A stretch of 6,056 nt of DNA from Alphaproteobacteria bacterium (lineage in GTDB: Bacteria > Pseudomonadota > Alphaproteobacteria > ATCC43930 > CGMCC-115725): contig JAFAWI010000431.1 of the NCBI GenBank assembly GCA_019241915.1, forward strand, positions 1 to 6,056, read 5' to 3'. The position numbers were made by a program, and so were the translations under genes. Shown in pieces: positions 1 through 5,095 of this stretch. The number at the start of each line of letters is the position of its first letter. Positions within the stretch are counted from its first letter, which is position 1. The notes under the pieces were generated by a model. The model saw only the letters and a list, made by a program, of their open reading frames with translations. It searched no databases and was not told the DNA's origin.

Positions 1-1031
1 GGCGGCCTGGTCAACAAATCGATCGGCGGCAGGATCGGCTGGCCGCCAAGATCGAGCACCGGCTGACGCTCCTGTTCGGCGCGCCGGCCGGAACTGACCG
101 AACGGGTGCCCGGCAGCACCAGTCGGACAAGACGTCCGGTGGCGCCGCCTTCGTCGGCAGCGGGCGCCGCGGACGCGACTGTCGCGGCTTGCGGCCGGGG
201 CGTGGGGAAATGCGGCTCGCGGCGCGCTTGCGCCGCCGCCTGCGGCGTCCATGGCAGCGGCTGCGCCGGCCCCAGCGCGCGCACCGAGGCCGGCGTCGCT
301 CGCCGCGCGCGGTAGGCCGCGCGCCAGCTTGTGACGACATGCCGGCCGAAACCGAGCGCCGCCGCGGTGCCAACCCGGGCGCCCTGGCCCGATACCAGCG
401 CGAGGCGTGCCGCCCCGCGGCCGGCACCGCTGCCGATATCGCGCCAATCGCCGCGCGACAGGCCCATGATCGAGAGCAGCAGCAGCGCCACCAGCGCTGC
501 CGCCCCCATCGCCAACGGCAGGGCGATGCCGCCTGCGCCGAGCGCTGCGGCCCCGCGCAGCAGCGTCCAGCCGACGATGCCGCCGACGCCGGCCGGCGTC
601 GGCAGCGGCGCGGCGCGCAACACGGCGCAGGCGAAAGCGGCGAGCGCCAGCGCCGGCACGATCGTCGCCAAACGGCGCGGCATGCGCCGCAGCGTGCGCT
701 GCAGCAGAAGCCGGAACGCCCAGCCGAGCAGGATCAGCGGGATCAGGAACGCCGCCATGCCGATACCCTGGATCAGCAGATCGGCGAGAATGGCGCCGTC
801 GCGGCCGAGAAAATTGGTCGCCGGCGTGTTCGACGCGGTGTCGAGCGACGGGTCGGCCGGGTTGTAGGTCAGCAGCGCCAGCGCCAGCAGAAACGAAACG
901 AGCACCAGCGCCGAGCCCAGCCCTTCGAGCAGCCGCCGCTTGCCGGCCGCGACCATCTCGCTCCAGCTGTTGACCTGCCGGCTCACCCGCCGGCCGAGGC
1001 CGCGGGCGAGAAAAGGCGCCGATTTCGCCAT
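1..1031 (-). CDS. ftsK: DNA translocase FtsK, N-terminal part (cut by left window edge)
   Basis: FtsK is the septum-anchored DNA pump that clears and resolves chromosome termini during division. Only the N-terminal membrane domain and the start of the linker are here: 343 codons open from ATG at 1031 to the edge, with no stop. I see four hydrophobic segments at about residues 36-55, 83-106, 121-140 and 164-189, matching the four-helix FtsK anchor. The first is followed by LTYNPADPSLDTAS, a typical FtsK periplasmic signature. A Pro/Ala/Arg-rich linker runs from about 191 to 330, then QPILPPIDLL (331-340), the conserved segment that precedes the motor domain. The ATPase (Walker A/B) and gamma domains lie outside the window. 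The start has a G-rich site (GGGGGA, complement of 1039-1044) seven bases upstream. The gene begins 79 bases after the aminotransferase stop on the same strand, so co-transcription is plausible. The domain order makes the identity firm. Confidence 0.93.
   Translation of the reverse strand, partial: MAKSAPFLARGLGRRVSRQVNSWSEMVAAGKRRLLEGLGSALVLVSFLLALALLTYNPADPSLDTASNTPATNFLGRDGAILADLLIQGIGMAAFLIPLILLGWAFRLLLQRTLRRMPRRLATIVPALALAAFACAVLRAAPLPTPAGVGGIVGWTLLRGAAALGAGGIALPLAMGAAALVALLLLSIMGLSRGDWRDIGSGAGRGAARLALVSGQGARVGTAAALGFGRHVVTSWRAAYRARRATPASVRALGPAQPLPWTPQAAAQARREPHFPTPRPQAATVASAAPAADEGGATGRLVRLVLPGTRSVSSGRRAEQERQPVLDLGGQPILPPIDLLTRP
582..603. repeat. 22-bp perfect palindrome inside ftsK
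   Basis: The half-site GCCGACGCCGG is followed immediately by its exact reverse complement, with no spacer. The palindrome lies in the ftsK stretch encoding the Pro/Gly-rich loop between membrane segments 3 and 4 (around TPAGVGG). It may simply reflect codon choice in a Gly/Ala/Pro/Val-rich segment of GC-rich DNA. No function is assigned. Confidence 0.9.
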
Positions 1032-1110
1032 CGTGTGGTCCCCCAACCACTTCCGCGCATAGCGGCCGGGCCTTCCCCCCGAAAGGACCTGCCGCGCGTC
1101 CCGCGTGGCG

Positions 1111-2304
1111 CTACAACACCCGGCGCATCCGCGCGAACGCAGCGTCGAGCGTCGCCTCGTCATGGACGACCGCCACCCGAATATACTCGCTCCCCGGGTT
1201 GAAGCCAGCATTCGCCGTCCGCGCGGTGTACCCGCCGGGCAGCACCCGGATCGCCGCGTCGCGCCACAGCCGCAGCGCCGCCGCCTCGCCGTCGCCGACG
1301 TCGAGCCACAGGAAGAAGCCGCCAGCGGGTCTGTAGAAGCCGTAGCGCCCGGCAAAAGCGGTCTCGGCGAGGTCGAATTTGCGCCGATAGAGCGCGCGGT
1401 TCTCGACCACATGCGCCTCGTCGCGCCACAACGCGGTCGCCGCCCGTTGGATCGGCAGCGGCACCTGACAGCCGCCGAAATCGCGAAGGCGCTTGAACTC
1501 GGCAATGAGACGCGGGTCGCCGGCGGCGAAACCGGAGCGCAGGCCTGCCGCGCTCGACCGTTTCGACAGCGAATGAAACACGATGACGTTGCTGAAATCG
1601 CCGCCCAGCGCCTGGCACGCTTCGAGCGCTCCGGGCGGCGGCTGCGAATCGTAGAGCTCGGCGTAGCACTCGTCGGCGGCGAGCACAAAATCGTATTCGC
1701 GCGCCAGCCGGATCGCCTTTGTCAGGTAATCGAGACTCGCGATCGTGCCCTGAGGGTTTGACGGCGAGCACAGGTACATCAGCGCGCAGCGCTCGAGCGT
1801 CGCTCGCGGGATCGCGTCGATGTCGGCCAGGAAACCGTTGTCGCGCGTGCCGTCGAGGAAGACGGCCTCGGCGCCGGCCATCGTCGCCGCCCCGTTGTAG
1901 ACGAGGTAATAGGGGTTGGGCACCAGCACGACCGGCTTTTGCCCGGCCTTCTCGCGCGGCACCACCACCGATGAGAACAGGTAAAGCCCTTCCTTGGTGC
2001 CGGCGAGCGTGCAGATGTGGCGGTCGAGGTCGAGCGCGCCGGGCTGCAGCTTGTAGCGCCAGGTCAGCCAATCGACGATCGCCTGGCGCAGCTCGGGCGT
2101 CCCGGCCATCGGCGGATATTTGTTCCATTCGTGCGCATGCGCAGCCAGCGTCTCGGTCAACAGCGCCGGAGGCTGATGCTGCGGCTCGCCCACCGACATC
2201 AGGATGGGCGCGTCGTTGACCCGCGGCGTCACCGGGTTCAAGAGGCCGCGCAGCGCCTCGAACGGGTAGTCGCTGAGCGTGTCGACTTCGGGATTGAGCG
2301 GCAC
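1111..2304 (-). CDS. dapC: Class I/II PLP-dependent aminotransferase, DapC-like (N-succinyl-LL-diaminopimelate aminotransferase)
   Basis: This 397-residue cytosolic fold-type I aminotransferase has the usual length for its family. Visible motifs are the N-terminal YPFEALRGLL (13-22) and SVGEP (37-41), NKYPPMAGTPELR (61-73), PNPYYLVY (129-136), and SPSNPQGT (180-187) with N183. The DECYAELY block follows, with D211 expected to bind the pyridine nitrogen and Y214 the PLP phenolate. SLSKRS (245-250) carries the Schiff-base lysine K248, and GLRSGF (254-259) and YIRVAVV (374-380) carry R256 and the substrate-carboxylate arginine R376. All catalytic positions are present. The N-terminal block and SLSKRSSAAGLRSGF resemble beta-proteobacterial DapC, which transaminates N-succinyl-2-amino-6-ketopimelate in the lysine/diaminopimelate pathway. 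Relatives are often annotated only as class I/II aminotransferases, so the substrate is an inference. The start is GTG at 2304, supported by a ribosome binding site. It lies upstream of ftsK and downstream of mgtC, all on the same strand. Confidence 0.9.
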   Translation of the reverse strand: MPLNPEVDTLSDYPFEALRGLLNPVTPRVNDAPILMSVGEPQHQPPALLTETLAAHAHEWNKYPPMAGTPELRQAIVDWLTWRYKLQPGALDLDRHICTLAGTKEGLYLFSSVVVPREKAGQKPVVLVPNPYYLVYNGAATMAGAEAVFLDGTRDNGFLADIDAIPRATLERCALMYLCSPSNPQGTIASLDYLTKAIRLAREYDFVLAADECYAELYDSQPPPGALEACQALGGDFSNVIVFHSLSKRSSAAGLRSGFAAGDPRLIAEFKRLRDFGGCQVPLPIQRAATALWRDEAHVVENRALYRRKFDLAETAFAGRYGFYRPAGGFFLWLDVGDGEAAALRLWRDAAIRVLPGGYTARTANAGFNPGSEYIRVAVVHDEATLDAAFARMRRVL

Positions 2305-2417
2305 GGCGTCGATCCTTAACCCATATTTCGCCGCGAACCCTACGTCATCATCTCATGGCTGTCATTGCGGGCAAGCTCGCGCCACTCGCGCAGGGCGTCG
2401 GTCACTTGCACCCGCGT
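2305..2417. other. Spacer between mgtC and the aminotransferase gene
   Basis: These 113 bases hold no gene that I can support. They carry the aminotransferase ribosome binding site and a weak inverted repeat around 2367-2380 (GCGGG, CAAG, CTCGC, with one G-U pair) without a T-run on either strand. The repeat is therefore not a convincing terminator. The segment GGCTGTCATTGCGGGC (2354-2369) resembles the start of dispersed repeats found between genes in some alphaproteobacteria. I cannot confirm that from one copy. A promoter for the aminotransferase could lie here, but no clear boxes stand out. Confidence 0.4.
2312..2317 (-). promoter_or_regulatory. Ribosome binding site supporting the GTG start of the aminotransferase
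   Basis: The minus strand reads AAGGAT, a good Shine-Dalgarno match, seven to eight bases before the GTG at 2304. This favours the GTG over any internal ATG and fits the conserved N-terminal DapC-like block, which an internal start would remove. Confidence 0.7.
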
Positions 2418-3119
2418 TCAATTCTCAGCCGCTATTTGTGCCCCCTGCCAATGTGCTGCGCTGACAAAGCCTTCGAGGCTCATTCGCCCGATGATCTGTT
2501 CCACAGCGGTGTCGTTGCGGTTCGCCGAAACGAGCAGCGCACTCACCGTGACTTGGGGCGAGTCCTCCAAATTTTCGCTCGTTAGCCGACGGAGGCTCAG
2601 GCCGGCACTCGCCGCCGCTTGAAGCAAAAGAGCGCGGATGTGCGCTTCTTCCTGCCCCCGACATCGCAGTTCGACCGAGTAGTGTGTTTCCATCTCCACC
2701 GCCCCGAAGGGTTGCCGGTTCACGAGCCTCACGATCGGCCGCAGAAACAGGTTCGTGCCCACCACGAAAGCTCCCGCGATGGCGCTGGCGACGATGAGGC
2801 CGGCTCCCGCGAAGGTTCCGACCATCGCCGAGCACCAAAGGGTCGCGGCGGTATTGAGACCCCGGATATTGATGCCTTCGCGAAGGATCACACCGGCCCC
2901 GAGAAAGCCGATCCCGGAGACGATCTGCGCGGCGACGCGCGTCGGGCTATTGTCGTTGCTCACGAGGGCGGAGAACACCACGAAACCGGCGGCACCGAGC
3001 GAGACGAGCGCGTTGGTCCGAAGCCCCGCCATGCGCTGCCGCCATTGCCGCTCAAAGCCGATGGCCGCGCCGAATACGAGAGCGGTCCCGAGGCGGAGGA
3101 CGATTTCCCGCGGGTCCAT
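2418..3119 (-). CDS. mgtC: MgtC/SapB family inner-membrane protein with C-terminal ACT-like domain
   Basis: The product is a 233-residue membrane protein, close to the length of Salmonella MgtC. The MgtC/SapB core is clear: IGFERQWRQRMAGLRTNALVSLG (20-42) with the family's G-E and AGLRT-LV-LG pattern, then RVAAQIVSGIGFLGAGVI (61-78) and INIRGLNTAATLWCSA (83-98). Hydrophobic segments lie at about 5-21, 36-53, 64-80, 90-105 and 107-127. A soluble tail from about 145 to 227 alternates strands and helices like the ACT-type domain of long MgtC proteins. In Salmonella, MgtC supports growth at low magnesium and inside macrophages and restrains the F1Fo ATP synthase. In environmental bacteria the role is largely inferred. 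The start ATG at 3119 has GGGAG six bases upstream. I see no recognisable magnesium leader. The gene sits eleven bases after a porin-like remnant, suggesting a former operon partner. The symbol denotes the family, not proven orthology. Confidence 0.9.
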   Translation of the reverse strand: MDPREIVLRLGTALVFGAAIGFERQWRQRMAGLRTNALVSLGAAGFVVFSALVSNDNSPTRVAAQIVSGIGFLGAGVILREGINIRGLNTAATLWCSAMVGTFAGAGLIVASAIAGAFVVGTNLFLRPIVRLVNRQPFGAVEMETHYSVELRCRGQEEAHIRALLLQAAASAGLSLRRLTSENLEDSPQVTVSALLVSANRNDTAVEQIIGRMSLEGFVSAAHWQGAQIAAEN

Positions 3120-3125
3120 AAATGT

Positions 3126-3130
3126 CTCCC
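3126..3130 (-). promoter_or_regulatory. Ribosome binding site of mgtC, next to the remnant's stop codon
   Basis: The minus strand reads GGGAG with a six-base spacer to the mgtC ATG. The TGA ending the upstream porin-like fragment (3131-3133) abuts this site, a tight stop-to-start spacing typical of genes translated from one message. Confidence 0.7.
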
Positions 3131-3271
3131 TCAGGACGCGATGTGAGCGCGAAGGCCCAAGACAGAGACCGGGTCTCGCTCGCCGCGGTTGTAAGCCGGG
3201 TTGTTGACGAACCGATAGTCGGCGGTCAGCTGCATAACGCTAAACACCGGGATGCTGTAATACATCTCCAG
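3131..3271 (-). pseudogene. C-terminal remnant of an outer-membrane porin-like gene
   Basis: An open minus-strand frame runs from a stop at 3338-3340 to TGA at 3131-3133 (68 codons). Its last 46 residues look like genuine protein: LEMYYSIPVF, then MQLTADYRFVNNPAYNRG, then DPVSVLGLRAHIAS. This alternating polar/aromatic pattern, with ADYRFVNNPAYN and PVSVLGLR, resembles the final two beta-strands of porin-like outer-membrane barrels in alphaproteobacteria. The resemblance is from memory, not from a search. Upstream residues in this frame look random, so the barrel and signal peptide are gone. The end reads IAS, not the usual aromatic last residue, which may be a point change. The spacing to mgtC is 11 bases, so both were probably once in one operon. 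Alternatively this could be the tail of another exported beta-rich protein. The identity is uncertain; the truncation is clearer. Confidence 0.5.
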
Positions 3272-3499
3272 GCGTCCAAAGCAGGGTGGTCCCATAGTCC
3301 TGGCGGGCCTTGGGTGTAGGTGCCGAAAGCCCCGGCGTCATGGCAAGCGGTCGAGGCCGAAAGCTCGACGAGGTTGTTGTTCGGATCCGGCAGGACAGTC
3401 GTACTCGGCTGAGCAGGAGGACGGCCGGTACGGATGTCGCGGATGTCGGGAACGCACTCGCTCCCAAAGATCGGCAACGTCATGGGTCAAGACCCTTTC

Positions 3500-3527
3500 G
3501 CCGCGCCCGCCAACCGGGCGGCGCGGC
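3500..3527. repeat. Strong GC hairpin
   Basis: CGCCCG (3504-3509) and CGGGCG (3515-3520) flank the loop CCAAC. A further four-base stem (3500-3503 with 3524-3527) extends it beyond a three-base bulge. A smaller inverted repeat, GGGTC-AA-GACCC, lies just left at 3484-3495. Neither is followed by a proper T-run on either strand, so a factor-independent terminator is possible but not supported. Confidence 0.6.
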
Positions 3528-3573
3528 TAAGGGTGGGGACCCCGTTAGTCGGAAGCCGTCACAATCGACGGGG

Positions 3574-3589
3574 CACGGACCGGTCCGTG
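3574..3589. repeat. 16-bp perfect palindrome, possible operator
   Basis: CACGGACCGGTCCGTG is its own reverse complement. It lies about 170 bases upstream of the flavin monooxygenase start, in the gene-free stretch. A spacerless palindrome suits a dimeric DNA-binding regulator better than a terminator. By my rough estimate, one of this length can also arise by chance in 6 kb of GC-rich DNA. The sequence is seen; its role is unknown. Confidence 0.6.
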
Positions 3590-3642
3590 GCTTCTAGGTC
3601 GACTGTGGCTTTCCATTGTCCGCATTCACCTTCTGCACTGGA

Positions 3643-3656
3643 GGCGCCAAGGCGCC
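3643..3656. repeat. Short inverted/direct repeat GGCGCC-AA-GGCGCC
   Basis: Two copies of the self-complementary hexamer GGCGCC are separated by AA, in the spacer left of the flavin monooxygenase gene. It adds to the cluster of symmetric sequences in this spacer. No function is assigned. Confidence 0.5.
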
Positions 3657-3757
3657 GCCGCCGCGGTAGGTAGGCTCGTTCAAGGTGTGAGTCAACCGAG
3701 CTTTCAAGCGGCCGTCCGCGTGAATCGCGCTTGTGGAAAGCGGCCGCCGGGGTGCCC

Positions 3758-4996
3758 ATGTTTTCGCGCATGGCAGACGATGTCGAGCTGCTGGTGGCGG
3801 GCGGCGGGCTCAATGGCCTGCTGCTCGGCATTGCCTGCGCCGCTGTCGGGTTGACGACCGCTGTTGTCGACCGGCTCGACCCGGCGACAATGCTCGGCGA
3901 GGGGTTCGACGGGCGTACCTCGGCGATCGCCTACGGCTCGAAGCTGGTGCTCGAGGCGGCCGGGTTATGGCCCGCCATCGCCCGAGAAGCCGAGCCGATC
4001 CGCGAAATCCGCGTCGCCGACGACGGCTCGCCGCTGTTCCTGCATTACGACCATCGCGAGTTGGGGCCGGCGGAATACGAGGCGACGCCGCTCGGCTACA
4101 TCGTCGAGAACCGGGTACTGCGCCGCGCGTTGTTCGAACGCGCCCGCGCGTCGCCGGCGTTGCAGCTGCTCGCGCCGCAGACGGTCGAGACGGTGACCCG
4201 CGACGACAGCGCCGCCCTCGCGGTGCTGGGCGACGGCACCATGCTGCGCGTCCGCCTCGTGGCCGCGGCCGACGGCAAGGATTCGCCGCTGCGCAAGGCG
4301 GCGGGTATCGGCGCCACCGAATGGCGCTACGACCAGATCGGCATCGTCACGACCGTCGCGCACGAGCGGCCGCACGCCGGGATCGCGGTCGAGCACTTCC
4401 TGCCGGCCGGCCCGTTCGCGATCCTGCCGATGACAGGCAACAGGTCGTCCGTTGTGTGGACCGAGCGCGCGGCGCTGGCGCCGCGGCTGATGGCGCTGCC
4501 TGAGGCGGAGTTTGCCGCCGAGCTGCGCGCGCGCTTCGGCGATTTCCTCGGCGCGGCGGAGCCGGTCGGGCCGCGCTGGGCCTACCCGCTGTCGTTGATG
4601 CAGGCCGAGCGCTATGTGGCGCGGCGGCTGGCGCTGGTCGGCGAGGCCGCGCACGTGATCCACCCGATTGCCGGGCAGGGTCTCAATGTCGGCATCCGCG
4701 ACGTGGCGGCGCTCGCCGAAGCGGTGGTCGACGCGCGCCGGCTCGGTCTCGACATCGGCGATGACAGCGTGCTGGAGCGCTATCAGCGCTGGCGGCGGCT
4801 CGACTCAGTTGTGCTCGCCGCGGTCACCGACGGCCTCAACCGGCTATTCTCGAACAGCAGCGCGCCGGTCAAGCTGGCGCGCGACCTCGGCCTCGCCGCG
4901 GTCAACCGGCTGCCGCCGCTCAAGCGGCTTTTGATGCACCACGCGATGGGTGCGCTCGGCGACCGCCCGCGGCTCGCACGCGGCCAGCGGCTGTAG
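3758..4996 (+). CDS. UbiH/UbiF/VisC-family FAD-dependent monooxygenase (ubiquinone biosynthesis hydroxylase type)
   Basis: This 412-residue class A flavoprotein monooxygenase is of typical length for ubiquinone ring hydroxylases, which insert oxygen into the polyprenyl-phenol ring using FAD and O2 at the inner membrane. The Rossmann motif AGGGLNG (14-20) ends the first strand. DGRTSAIAYGS (51-61) matches the UbiH-type FAD/substrate segment, ADGKDSPLR (171-179) is the DG motif, and LVGEAAHVIHPIAGQGLNVGIRD (293-315) is the second FAD motif. The last has Glu (296) where many relatives have Asp; I believe this variant occurs in alphaproteobacterial relatives. Ring position (UbiH, UbiF or UbiL type) cannot be told from sequence alone. 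Three starts are possible: TTG 3731, ATG 3758 and ATG 3770. I chose 3758 because GGGGTG precedes it; 3770 (MADDVELL) is almost equally likely and lacks a ribosome site. The gene diverges from mgtC and converges on the molybdenum hydroxylase gene. Confidence 0.9.
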   Translation: MFSRMADDVELLVAGGGLNGLLLGIACAAVGLTTAVVDRLDPATMLGEGFDGRTSAIAYGSKLVLEAAGLWPAIAREAEPIREIRVADDGSPLFLHYDHRELGPAEYEATPLGYIVENRVLRRALFERARASPALQLLAPQTVETVTRDDSAALAVLGDGTMLRVRLVAAADGKDSPLRKAAGIGATEWRYDQIGIVTTVAHERPHAGIAVEHFLPAGPFAILPMTGNRSSVVWTERAALAPRLMALPEAEFAAELRARFGDFLGAAEPVGPRWAYPLSLMQAERYVARRLALVGEAAHVIHPIAGQGLNVGIRDVAALAEAVVDARRLGLDIGDDSVLERYQRWRRLDSVVLAAVTDGLNRLFSNSSAPVKLARDLGLAAVNRLPPLKRLLMHHAMGALGDRPRLARGQRL

Positions 4997-5095
4997 ACGC
5001 CTGGTCGCTGTCATCGGGCATTTGCGAAACCCGCTATCCGCGGACACCGACTCGGGCCGGGACGACGGCCAGGTTTCCCGATTCAGCGGCCGCGG
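4997..5095. other. Convergent gene end without a clear terminator
   Basis: These 99 bases separate two genes that converge, so a bidirectional terminator would be expected. There are imperfect inverted repeats, TCGGG (5052-5056) with CCCGA (5077-5081) around GGCC (5055-5058 region) and GGCC (5067-5070). No T-run follows on either strand. Termination may be Rho-dependent. Confidence 0.35.

Larger units (their letters stand above)
3272..3757. other. Stretch without an intact gene between mgtC remnant and flavin monooxygenase gene
   Basis: Nearly 500 bases have no ORF that I believe is an intact gene. On the minus strand, a frame with ATG at 3483 (stop at 3226-3228) contains TTVLPDPNNNLVELS, and a second frame contains ARQDYGTTLLWTPGD. 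These short protein-like runs in different frames suggest a frameshifted gene, possibly the body of the porin-like remnant or another decayed gene. The left half, near 3484-3660, is rich in inverted repeats. Any promoter of the downstream plus-strand gene should lie at the right end. I see no clear -35/-10 pair, though TTCAAG occurs twice, 24 bases apart (3679 and 3703). Confidence 0.5.

Noticed and set aside
11..427. Minus-strand ORF of 138 codons within ftsK
   Set aside because: Same strand as ftsK but another frame. Its composition is Arg/Pro/Ser-rich with no motif, and the overlapping ftsK frame is the real one.
1069..1089. Imperfect hairpin upstream of ftsK as a terminator for the aminotransferase
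   Set aside because: The stem has a bulged base and no T-run follows on the minus strand, so it does not qualify.
189..1202. Long plus-strand ORF (337 codons) rich in Arg, Ala, Gln and Pro
   Set aside because: It lies antisense to ftsK, whose membrane segments and LPPIDLL signature are clear. Low-complexity Arg-rich translation is typical of an opposite-strand shadow in GC-rich DNA.
1105..1761. Plus-strand ORF of 218 codons opposite the aminotransferase
   Set aside because: It is antisense to a gene with a full set of catalytic motifs, and its own translation shows no domain.
3120..3340. Magnesium-responsive leader or riboswitch upstream of mgtC
   Set aside because: The upstream DNA is the coding tail of another gene, with tight operon-like spacing. 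I see no leader peptide, hairpin series or known riboswitch pattern.
3559..3831. Minus-strand ORF of 90 codons across the flavin monooxygenase start
   Set aside because: It overlaps the 5' end of a clear gene and shows low-complexity Ser/Arg/Pro sequence. I see no family resemblance.
3965..4663. Minus-strand ORF of 232 codons opposite the flavin monooxygenase
   Set aside because: It is a shadow of the plus-strand gene. The residues are Arg/Gln/Ala-rich without recognisable motifs.
4673..4680. GGGCAGGG, matching the E. coli FtsK-orienting (KOPS) consensus
   Set aside because: It lies in the GAGQGLN coding motif of the hydroxylase. Several matches are expected by chance in DNA this GC-rich, and the consensus is from another class of bacteria.
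5052..5081. Inverted repeats between the convergent genes as a terminator
   Set aside because: The arms are short with a large bulge, and no T-run follows on either strand.
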